From Acidobacteriota bacterium (GTDB taxonomy: Bacteria > Acidobacteriota > Vicinamibacteria > Vicinamibacterales > UBA8438), in NCBI GenBank assembly GCA_003533545.1, contig DQEK01000274.1, positions 1 to 11,646 on the forward strand: DNA of 11,646 nt, read 5' to 3'. Numbering within the stretch: position 1 is the stretch's first letter; each line of letters starts with the position of its first letter. The notes under the pieces were generated by a model. The model was given only the letters and a program-made list of their open reading frames with translations, was not told where the DNA came from and did no database searches. Positions 1-6,760 of the stretch are shown in pieces. Position numbers and translations under genes: made by a program.

Positions 1-620
1 GTCACAACAAAGGCTGCGGTCAGACCTTCGGGTGGCTCAAACGCCGCGTTGACGGCTTCAGCGACCTTCTCCACATCCAAGTCCGCCGGGAACGGCTCGT
101 CGGGAAGCAGGTCACCCATGGGCCAAGGCTCCGTCGAAGCGTCGGGTAGCGTAGTTTCAATCACCGCCGGAGTGAAGTAGACCTCGTCCTCCCCGATGGG
201 GAGGGTCACGCATCCTTGGTCTCCGAGGTATCTCGCCACACGTGTGACGCCGTTTGGAAGAGTGAGACGAACCTCCTTCTTTTCCAGGTCCACAACCCGG
301 TCGGTGACCTTCGCGCGTTCATCGTAAGGGCTTTGGAAATAGCCGATACTTTCGGCAGCGAAGTCTGCGTCGAGGCCTGTGATAAAGACGGCCGAGCAGA
401 GCACTTTCGCGAAGCCAGAGGTGTGATGTGTCAGTGCGTCACCCGGTGGCGGCACATAGGGGGTGTCCAATTCCACAGCGGTCGCCCTGGCGATGAGCGC
501 GTCGCGCGGTGAGAGTTCTGCGTCAGCTTCACCATCGCTGACTCGGTTGCATGCCATCGATGTGATCAGTAAAACTACGCCGCATCCAGCGATTGTTGTT
601 CGTAAAGAAACCTGACTCAT
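1..620 (-). CDS. Exported serine hydrolase (beta-lactamase/class C-like), N-terminal part, cut by left edge
   Basis: An open frame runs from ATG at 618-620 to the window edge with no stop, giving 206 residues. Residues 1-24 form a short charged start and a hydrophobic stretch ending in TSMAC. This suggests a signal peptide, possibly a lipoprotein with Cys24, although Ser at -3 is a weak lipobox. The segment around residues 73-95 (CSAVFITGLDADFAAESIGY) and the last visible residues (EPPEGLTAAFVV) resemble the N-terminal region of COG1680 serine hydrolases related to class C beta-lactamases and 6-aminohexanoate-dimer hydrolase. The catalytic SxxK and YxN motifs would lie beyond the edge, so activity cannot be judged. 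A G-rich stretch (GGGGGA, 5 bases before the ATG) may be the ribosome site. It starts 61 bases downstream of the sugar dehydrogenase on the same strand, so co-transcription is likely. The family call is from recognition only. Confidence 0.72.
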   Translation of the reverse strand, partial: MSQVSLRTTIAGCGVVLLITSMACNRVSDGEADAELSPRDALIARATAVELDTPYVPPPGDALTHHTSGFAKVLCSAVFITGLDADFAAESIGYFQSPYDERAKVTDRVVDLEKKEVRLTLPNGVTRVARYLGDQGCVTLPIGEDEVYFTPAVIETTLPDASTEPWPMGDLLPDEPFPADLDVEKVAEAVNAAFEPPEGLTAAFVV

Positions 621-681
621 CGAATCCCCCGTATGTCCCTTGCTTGTCTCCAGAATGTCCAACGACGCATCTCGCCTAGCG

Positions 682-1965
682 TTAATTACCTTGGTACATT
701 ACCCGCCAGATTCGGCCTGTTTTGTCGTTCGAAATATACAGGCTACCGTCTGGACCCTCCGCGACCCCTGAGGGTCGGTAGGTTGCGTCGTTCCGTTCCA
801 TCAGAGGTGTCTGTCCGGCGAAACCGTCCGCGAAGATTTCGTATTCCCCGTTCGTCGGTGCATCTCCCGCGAACGGCACAAATACGACGTTGTAGCCGCC
901 TTGGGGTAGGGGAGCACGGTTCCAAGAGCCATGGAACACGATAAATGCTCCACCTTGATAGCGAGGGGGAAACTGATCTCCGGTGTAGAAAAGCAACGCG
1001 TTCGGAGCCCAGTGGCCAGGAAATCCGATGAGAGGGAGCGGATACTGATCGCACTGTCCGACCAGTTGCCCATCGCCGCCGTATTCTGGTGCAAGGATAC
1101 GTTTTCCTTGCTGCCAGTCATGATGGCAATAAGGCCAACCGAAGTTGGAGCCTTCCTCAATCTTTAGGAACTCTTCCGAAGGAAGTTCAGCGTTCTGTTC
1201 GTCGGTGAACCGCCCTGGCCATAGCGTGTTGAGTTGGTCGCGTCCGTGCTGGACTAAATACAGCCCACCTTCGGTCGGATGCCATGCCATCGCAAAGTTC
1301 TGTCGCATGCCGGTAGCGAAATGCGTGCCAGTTTCTTGAGTTTGGTTCGCTGCATTCTCGTCGAATCTCCACACGCCACCATGGAGGTCAAGTAACGAGC
1401 AGGGGTTTTCACCAGCCTCTTCAGGTACGCGTCCGCCGGGTTGGCAGGCATTAGAAGGAGCGCCAACGTTTACAAACATGCCCCCGGCACCGTCAAAGGC
1501 AAATCCTTTAGCACGATGACCCTCTTGGTCGGGCAGGGTAACGAGCAGTTCTGGTGGTTGTTCGGGAATGAGCTCGTTCGCGCGCATTCGGAAGCGCTCG
1601 ATGGCCGTATCCCGACCGAAGTAGAGGTAGTTGTTATGGAGGCCTATGCTCGTGCCTCCATCGCTACCGAATCGTTCTTGGCGGTCAGCTCGACCATCCC
1701 CCGTGGTATCGCGGAGAGCAATGATGTCAGCAGGTGCTCCTTGGTTACGGATTGCGACATACAGGTCACCGTTCGGTGCAACGGTCAGATGACGGGCGGC
1801 GCCGAGGTCGTCCGCTACCACCATCGCACAGAATCCGTCCGGTAACGTAATGCCGCCATTGTCCGGGTCACAGGCGGGAAGGTTTGCCTGGGCGTTCACC
1901 GGGAGAGTTCCGATGACTAAGATGCCGTAGCCAGCTAATGCAATCTTGCTGAATAGTCGTTTCAT
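682..1965 (-). CDS. Secreted PQQ-dependent sugar dehydrogenase, sorbosone-dehydrogenase-like beta-propeller
   Basis: This 427-residue protein starts with MKRLFSKIALAGYG and a hydrophobic segment ending VNA-QA near residue 26, a Sec signal peptide, so it acts outside the cytoplasm. The rest reads as a six-bladed propeller of the GSDH/sorbosone dehydrogenase family. Short blade motifs recur (APNGDLYVA 63-71, GPDGSLYIS 404-412), with the family segments GMRQNFAMAWHP (219-230), SNFGWPYC (273-280) and FHGSWNR (344-350). By analogy with soluble glucose dehydrogenase, His150 in EGHRAKGFAF is the likely catalytic base, and Arg221, Arg397 and Lys415 are candidate PQQ contacts. These assignments are inferred without alignment. 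Members oxidise sugars or aldoses with PQQ. No CxxCH haem motif is present, so a separate electron acceptor is needed. GGAG lies 5 bases before the ATG. It is divergent from the molybdenum hydroxylase genes and upstream of the serine hydrolase. Confidence 0.85.
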   Translation of the reverse strand: MKRLFSKIALAGYGILVIGTLPVNAQANLPACDPDNGGITLPDGFCAMVVADDLGAARHLTVAPNGDLYVAIRNQGAPADIIALRDTTGDGRADRQERFGSDGGTSIGLHNNYLYFGRDTAIERFRMRANELIPEQPPELLVTLPDQEGHRAKGFAFDGAGGMFVNVGAPSNACQPGGRVPEEAGENPCSLLDLHGGVWRFDENAANQTQETGTHFATGMRQNFAMAWHPTEGGLYLVQHGRDQLNTLWPGRFTDEQNAELPSEEFLKIEEGSNFGWPYCHHDWQQGKRILAPEYGGDGQLVGQCDQYPLPLIGFPGHWAPNALLFYTGDQFPPRYQGGAFIVFHGSWNRAPLPQGGYNVVFVPFAGDAPTNGEYEIFADGFAGQTPLMERNDATYRPSGVAEGPDGSLYISNDKTGRIWRVMYQGN

Positions 1966-2104
1966 GGCTTCTCCGTTTCCGAGATCTGCTTGCCCGGCGG
2001 TGATTATCTCATTAGGAGGTATGGCGCCCCTAATTCTTCAACACGCTAGGTCTGGTTCGAAGTTCAGGATCGGTGGTTGTTGCTGGCGTCCAGTGATACA
2101 CTCT

Positions 2105-2131
2105 GCCCCCAAAATTTTTGCTTTAAGGGGC
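2105..2131 (+). promoter_or_regulatory. Hairpin overlapping the ribosome site of the Fe-S subunit gene
   Basis: GCCCC (2105-2109) is complementary to GGGGC (2127-2131), with a 17-base A/T-rich loop. The 3' arm includes most of the AAGGGG Shine-Dalgarno-like sequence (2125-2130), which sits 8 bases before the ATG at 2139. If transcription starts upstream of 2105, this stem could limit ribosome access. A possible -10 (TACACT, 2097-2102) has no good -35 and would put the start inside the hairpin, so a regulatory role is uncertain. Confidence 0.3.
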
Positions 2132-2138
2132 GTGATGT

Positions 2139-2636
2139 ATGAGCGAAGTGACTTTGACTGTGAACGGCGTAACGCACACCGTGGATGTCGACCCGGTGAC
2201 CCCATTACTCTACGTCCTGCGGAATGACCTCGGACTGAAAGGTCCACGGTTTGGCTGCGGACTTGGGCAGTGCGGGGCATGTACGGTGATCGTTGACGGT
2301 GTCGCAACTCGCTCGTGTATGACGCGTGTCGCCCGTGTACAAGGTGCGATTACCACTTTGGAAGGGCTTGCCAAGGAGGGCGAACTTCACCCAGTGCAAC
2401 AGGCTTGGATTGATGAGCAAGTTCCCCAATGTGGCTTTTGCCAGAACGGCCAGATTCTGACAGCGAAGGCGTTGCTTGACCGGAATCCGAATCCGACGGA
2501 TACCGAGATTCGTGAAGGAATGTCCGGAGCTCTCTGCCGATGTATGACGTATTACAGAATTCAGGCTGCGATTAAGCGTGTTGTTGGGTCGCTGGCTTCG
2601 GGTCAATCGGCAAGCGTCGAGGAAGGTGTTGAATGA
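2139..2636 (+). CDS. iorA: [2Fe-2S] subunit of a molybdenum hydroxylase (isoquinoline 1-oxidoreductase alpha type)
   Basis: This 165-residue protein has the full two-domain layout of xanthine dehydrogenase family small subunits. The plant-ferredoxin-like domain (about residues 1-75) carries Cys40, Cys45, Cys48 and Cys60 (motif CGLGQCGAC, then SC). The helical domain (about 80-152) carries Cys98 and Cys101 (QCGFC) and Cys133 and Cys135 (CRC). All eight ligands for two [2Fe-2S] clusters are present, and Gln97 is the usual pterin contact. It passes electrons from the molybdenum centre in the next gene product to an outside acceptor. Length and partner match the two-subunit IorAB type, with no FAD subunit in the window. 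It has no signal peptide of its own, so if exported it must travel with the Tat-tagged large subunit. Its stop overlaps the next start (ATGA). The C-terminal tail after about residue 152 is not conserved. The symbol denotes the family type. The substrate is unknown. Confidence 0.92.
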   Translation: MSEVTLTVNGVTHTVDVDPVTPLLYVLRNDLGLKGPRFGCGLGQCGACTVIVDGVATRSCMTRVARVQGAITTLEGLAKEGELHPVQQAWIDEQVPQCGFCQNGQILTAKALLDRNPNPTDTEIREGMSGALCRCMTYYRIQAAIKRVVGSLASGQSASVEEGVE

Positions 2637-5026
2637 CCATCTTCACGAGTATTCCAAGGAAGCTTGAAGAAGTATTGGACGCTCGCACTCCTCTGGCATC
2701 CCGGCGAGACTTTCTCAAGGCCTCGGGCCTTATTGTGGTGAGCGTCGGAGCGGTCGCTGCGAGCGTCAGTCCGCTTGTGTCTGCGGTGGAGGGTGATGGG
2801 GCTAAGGGGCAGGGGACTGGCCCGTATCCCGACCCCGACTTCAGGCAACTCGACTCGTGGATAGTCATTCATGGGGATAACACGGCGACCTTCTATGTGG
2901 GGAAAACGGATTGCGGCCAAGGTACGGGCACGGCGTTTCGTCAGATGATGGCCGATGAACTCGACATTGGCTACGACAGCACGAGCCTCGTGATGGGCAG
3001 CACCGATGTAACCCCAGACCAAGGGGGTTCAGGTGGTTCTGATGCGATCCAACGAGACGGGTGGCCGATGCGGCGAGTGGCGGCTGAAGCGCGCCGCATT
3101 CTGCTTGAGTTGGCCTCAGAACGACTCGAAGCTCCTGTTGAAGAGCTCGTCGTGAATGACGCAGTGGTGAGTCTCAGGGCGAACCCATCTAGGCAAGTTA
3201 CCTACGCAGACTTGGTCGGTGGACAGCGGTTTGATGTCAGTTTGATGGGCCGGAACGTTAACGAGACGACTGGAGTGGCTAACGTTAAGCCGGTGGAGGC
3301 GCTCCGCATTGTTGGCCAGTCGCCTATGCGTTACGACATTCCACCGAAGGTGGATGGGTCATTGACATGGGCGGTGGACATGACGCTCCCGGGCATGGTA
3401 CATGCGCGGAATATTAAACCGCCGGTCGCTGGCGGAAGACTTCGCAGCGTTGAGGAATCGTCCGTGCGAGATCTGCCTGGGTTTATCCGGGTGGTGCGGA
3501 AAGGTAATTACCTGGCGGTGGTCTGCGAACGAGAGGAGCAGGCGATCACCGCCGCTAGGCGGCTCAAGACCAACTGGGAAAAACCTTCGTCGGCACCGTT
3601 TCCAACATCCGAAGAACTGTTTTCCTATATGCGCGCGGCGACTCCTACGTCGAAGTTCGAGCCGGACCCGACAGGGGACCCAGAGGCTGCGCTCGCGGGT
3701 GCGGCTACGGTGATCGAAGCTGAATACGACGTGCCGTTTCAAGGGCACACCGCTTTTGGCCCCGCGCATGCCTTGGCCGATCCCTCCAACGGCCAGATGA
3801 CGATTTACACCAATGACATGAAATCCTACGGCATGCGGGTTGGTATTGCGGAATTTCTCGGGATGCCTCGGGACCGTGTGCGTGTGGTCTGGATGGAAGG
3901 CTCTCAGGCCTATGGCCGAACGGCAGCTGATGATGCGGGCTTTGAGGCTGCATTCCTAGCGAAAGAAATTGGGCGGCCGGTTCGCCTGCAGTGGATGCGT
4001 GACGAGGAGACAGCCTGGGATACAAAAGGTACGGCGTTCACGTTCGCGTTGCGAGGGGGCCTTGACTCCCAGGGAAAGCTCGTTGCGTTCGATTACAACG
4101 CGCAGGCAGCGGACTACAACCACGTCGGGTACAACGAAGTGGAAACGGTCTTGGTTTCACAGCTCATGGGAACGAGGTTGGAGACCCCAAATAGCGGAAG
4201 GGCGGCGACACCCTCCGCGATGTACACCATTCCGCACCGGCGGGAAGCCACTCAGGTGGTCAGTCTTCCCATGGTGTGGGAAACACCGCTTCGGACTGGC
4301 AACCTTAGAGACCCTAACGGTCCCCAAGTGACCTTTGCCTCCGAATCGTTTATTGATGAGCTGGCAGCGGCGGGGACTGTCGATCCAGTCGCGTTTCGCT
4401 TAGGCTTGCTCACTGCTAGCACGGACGACGACAGCGGCTTCAAGCGGGCACGTTCCATTGCCGTTATCCGTGCTGCTGCAGAGGCCTATGGTTGGGACAC
4501 TCGTCCATCCCCGAAGGCTCGTGGTGAGGGAACCGTTGTGTCGGGGCGCGGGATCGCCTACGCCTACCGGAGTGAAACGGTGGTTGCCGAAATTGCCGAG
4601 GTCGAAGTGAACCGTGATACCGGCCACGTCTGGGTGAAACGACTGGTATGTGCGCATGACTGTGGCCTAGTCATTAATCCTGAGGGCTTGCGTCGCACGA
4701 TCGAATGCGGGATGCTCCACTCGTTGAGCCGTGCGCTTCACGAGGAGGTGCAGTTCGATAACGAAAAGGTGACCAGTGTGAATTGGCGGTCCCACCCCAG
4801 CCTCGTGCACGCCGATACGCCGGCCGTAATCGATGTTGTGTTGGTCAATGGAGACCCGAATCCTGACCGGTCCGACTTGCCTCCCTATGGGGCAGGTGAA
4901 ACGGTCTGTAAGCCTCTGATTGCAGCGGTGGCGAACGCCATTTTCGATGCGACGGGCGTGCGGCTTCGTCGAATACCTTTCCGAGATGAGCGCGTGCTGG
5001 CGGAACTTACCGCCGCCGCTGTGTGA
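2633..5026 (+). CDS. iorB: Molybdopterin-binding large subunit of a molybdenum hydroxylase (IorB type), Tat-exported
   Basis: This 797-residue protein is close to the usual length for IorB-like large subunits. Residues 23-50 are a Tat signal: SRRDFLKASG, then a hydrophobic stretch ending LVSA. Recognisable segments follow: GQGTGTAFRQMMADEL (95-110), GGSGGSDAI (131-139), the cofactor region GHTAFGPAHALADP (371-384) and AYGRTAADDAGFEAAFLA (426-443), NLRDPNGPQVTFASESFIDE (557-576), HDCGLVINPEGLRRTIECG (675-693) and the catalytic-base loop PYGAGE (751-756, Glu756). Members hydroxylate N-heterocycles or oxidise aldehydes using water, with molybdenum bound to molybdopterin cytosine dinucleotide. 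Where many relatives have IEGxxxQ, this protein reads IECGMLHSLSR, with His at the Gln position. I believe this marks a subgroup rather than damage. GGAAGG lies 6 bases before the start. No cytochrome c subunit or XdhC-type maturation gene is visible. The substrate cannot be read from sequence. Confidence 0.92.
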   Translation: MTIFTSIPRKLEEVLDARTPLASRRDFLKASGLIVVSVGAVAASVSPLVSAVEGDGAKGQGTGPYPDPDFRQLDSWIVIHGDNTATFYVGKTDCGQGTGTAFRQMMADELDIGYDSTSLVMGSTDVTPDQGGSGGSDAIQRDGWPMRRVAAEARRILLELASERLEAPVEELVVNDAVVSLRANPSRQVTYADLVGGQRFDVSLMGRNVNETTGVANVKPVEALRIVGQSPMRYDIPPKVDGSLTWAVDMTLPGMVHARNIKPPVAGGRLRSVEESSVRDLPGFIRVVRKGNYLAVVCEREEQAITAARRLKTNWEKPSSAPFPTSEELFSYMRAATPTSKFEPDPTGDPEAALAGAATVIEAEYDVPFQGHTAFGPAHALADPSNGQMTIYTNDMKSYGMRVGIAEFLGMPRDRVRVVWMEGSQAYGRTAADDAGFEAAFLAKEIGRPVRLQWMRDEETAWDTKGTAFTFALRGGLDSQGKLVAFDYNAQAADYNHVGYNEVETVLVSQLMGTRLETPNSGRAATPSAMYTIPHRREATQVVSLPMVWETPLRTGNLRDPNGPQVTFASESFIDELAAAGTVDPVAFRLGLLTASTDDDSGFKRARSIAVIRAAAEAYGWDTRPSPKARGEGTVVSGRGIAYAYRSETVVAEIAEVEVNRDTGHVWVKRLVCAHDCGLVINPEGLRRTIECGMLHSLSRALHEEVQFDNEKVTSVNWRSHPSLVHADTPAVIDVVLVNGDPNPDRSDLPPYGAGETVCKPLIAAVANAIFDATGVRLRRIPFRDERVLAELTAAAV

Positions 5027-5066
5027 CGGCGTCGGTCGAATGACAAAGATGCGAGACGGTAAAGCG

Positions 5067-5975
5067 ATGCTGACTCGACGCACGTTTCTCCTAGCTCCTC
5101 TCACGGCCTCACTGGCGCACGTTGTCAGCGCGCAATCCGCGGTACCTGGAAAGATGCTGCTCAGCATGCATCAGAACACGTCGGCGGCTGCGGGTTACCG
5201 GGGCTCGCTCGAGGGCTGGGCAAAGGCCGGGATTCGGTATGTCGAGCTCGGCGCTCCGCAGCTCGATGCTTTTCTTGAGAGCGATACTTTGCCAGCGGCG
5301 AGGCGCCTGTTAACCGATTTGGGATTGACCCCTGTGTCAGCCGCAGTCGTGTTACAGGACATCTGGCTGCCGGGTCCAGCTCGAACTGCCTCACTTGAGG
5401 TGTGGAGGAATGCCTGTGATCGATTTGCCAGCTTAGGGTTAGAGAAAATTTACTCACCATCGGTAACTAATCGTACGGTCACTAAAGAGGATTTTGCGGC
5501 TACGCCTGACTGTATTCGTGAAGCGGGGGAGATCGCCCAGGAGTACGGCCTGACGGCGATGATCGAATTCACTCGCACGTCGACTCATCTTGCAACACTT
5601 ACGTCCGCGCTTGCCATGATTCGGGAGGCGGCGCATCCCAACGTCAGACCTATGCTCGACTTTTTCCATTTTTGGTCTGGGCTGAGCAAGTTTGATGATC
5701 TTGATTTACTTGAGCCCGGTGAACTCGCCCACGCGCACTTTCAGGATTTACTCGAGACGCCTCGGGAGTTGATCGACAATGATTCACGGCTGATTCCCGG
5801 CGACGGAATCGCGCCGGTGGTGCGAATCCTTCGGAAATTGGCCGACAAGCGGTATACAGGGGCGCTATCAGTTGAACTCTTTCGGTCAGAGTTCGTGGAG
5901 GGGGACCCTTTCCAGGTGGCTACCGAGATTCGTCACAAGTCTGAAACCGTGATGCGACTGGCAGGGGTTTTGTAA
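5067..5975 (+). CDS. Tat-exported sugar isomerase/epimerase-like TIM-barrel protein
   Basis: From ATG 5067 the protein has 302 residues and begins MLTRRTFLLAPL with a hydrophobic run ending VSA-Q (residue 23), a Tat-type signal. In-frame ATGs at 5040 and 5049 would add 9 or 6 residues before the same signal. No start has a strong Shine-Dalgarno, so the start is chosen on the signal peptide. The body matches the xylose-isomerase-like TIM-barrel family (AP endonuclease 2 fold). Likely metal ligands sit in IEFTR (Glu167), MLDFFHFW (Asp198, with His201 nearby), AHAHFQD (His222/His224) and SVELFR (Glu270). This is the usual Glu-Asp-His-Glu set, so it should bind a divalent metal. Relatives isomerise or epimerise sugars and similar compounds. 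The substrate here is unknown. It starts 40 bases after the molybdopterin subunit, probably in the same operon, which suggests work on the same exported pathway. Confidence 0.83.
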   Translation: MLTRRTFLLAPLTASLAHVVSAQSAVPGKMLLSMHQNTSAAAGYRGSLEGWAKAGIRYVELGAPQLDAFLESDTLPAARRLLTDLGLTPVSAAVVLQDIWLPGPARTASLEVWRNACDRFASLGLEKIYSPSVTNRTVTKEDFAATPDCIREAGEIAQEYGLTAMIEFTRTSTHLATLTSALAMIREAAHPNVRPMLDFFHFWSGLSKFDDLDLLEPGELAHAHFQDLLETPRELIDNDSRLIPGDGIAPVVRILRKLADKRYTGALSVELFRSEFVEGDPFQVATEIRHKSETVMRLAGVL

Positions 5976-6070
5976 TCTGCGCGAGTTTGGCGACGCCACC
6001 TTCTGTCCACCCTATTGCTTGAAACCTGTTTCTGTTAGACCACCGCAGAGGCGCTTGGTATTCTCTCAGT

Positions 6071-6760
6071 ATGTGCGGCCGTTTCACAGTGACCAATCCT
6101 GAGGCTATCTTGCTTGAGCTAGTCGGCGAGAACGAGCACCCTGAGATTGAGGCGCGCTACAACGTCACGCCCGGACAGAGGTCAACGGTGGTCACTGTCG
6201 GGGAGAACAGTTCAAGGTGCCTGACAGAAATGCGGTGGGGGTTGGTCCCATCATGGGTTAGAAACCCCACGAGCAGCCACCGCATGATTAATGCCAGGGT
6301 CGAAACGGTAGCTGAGAAGCCGGCGTTCCGCGACAGCGTCGTTCACCGTCGCTGCGTTGTGGCGGCGGACGGGTTTTACGAGTGGCAGAGGTCTTCGGGG
6401 GGTAAGCAGCCCTACCTGGTTCGCCTCAACGATGGCGCTCCCTTTGGATTTGCTGGTTTATGGGACGGTTGGCGTAGTCCAGACGGCCACGTGCTCGATT
6501 CCTTCACTATTCTGACGACCGCCGCTAACGCATTAGTCGAACCGATCCATAAACGCATGCCCGTTATGCTGAATCGTCAGCAGCGAGAGGCGTGGCTGGT
6601 CCCGTGGACTGGGTCAGAGAGTATCCACCAGTTTTGTGAGCCGTTCCCTGCGTCGGCGATGGAAGCAATTCCCGTGAGTGACTACGTCAATAATCCTGCC
6701 CACGATTCTGTTGAGTGCTTACAGGTGGTTCCCTTACCCGCTCGCCAGACGCTTTTTTAG
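6071..6760 (+). CDS. yedK: SOS response-associated peptidase / abasic-site DNA-protein crosslink protein (HMCES family)
   Basis: This complete 229-residue SRAP protein starts MCGRF, so Cys2 becomes the N-terminal residue once Met is removed. The active-site set is intact: Cys2, Asn74 with Arg76 (INAR), Glu104 (DGFYEW, 100-105) and His160 with Arg162 (EPIHKRMP). These match E. coli YedK Cys2, Asn75, Glu105 and His160. The family shields abasic sites in single-stranded DNA by forming a thiazolidine link through Cys2, and acts in the cytoplasm. No signal peptide is present, as required. It stands 95 bases after the TIM-barrel gene and its TAG overlaps the stop of the convergent lipoprotein gene. 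No LexA-type box was recognised upstream, so SOS control is not shown. A TATTCT at 6059-6064 is too near the start to serve as a normal promoter. Length and start agree with the family. Confidence 0.95.
   Translation: MCGRFTVTNPEAILLELVGENEHPEIEARYNVTPGQRSTVVTVGENSSRCLTEMRWGLVPSWVRNPTSSHRMINARVETVAEKPAFRDSVVHRRCVVAADGFYEWQRSSGGKQPYLVRLNDGAPFGFAGLWDGWRSPDGHVLDSFTILTTAANALVEPIHKRMPVMLNRQQREAWLVPWTGSESIHQFCEPFPASAMEAIPVSDYVNNPAHDSVECLQVVPLPARQTLF

Noticed and set aside
216..512. Plus-strand open frame of 98 codons opposite the serine hydrolase
   Set aside because: The minus-strand frame over the same bases is open to the edge, begins with a signal peptide and resembles a known family. The plus frame shows no recognisable domain.
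1441..1845. Plus-strand open frame of 134 codons inside the sugar dehydrogenase gene
   Set aside because: It is a shadow of a clear propeller gene. Its protein has no domain, signal or repeat pattern.
2003..2008. GATAAT on the minus strand as a -10 for the sugar dehydrogenase
   Set aside because: No -35-like hexamer lies 16-18 bases upstream. The nearest candidate (TTGAAG) is about 27 bases away.
2014..2227. Perfect AGGAGG followed by ATG at 2021, suggesting a small plus-strand gene before iorA
   Set aside because: Only one base separates AGGAGG from the ATG, too close for initiation. The frame overlaps the start of iorA and encodes nothing recognisable.
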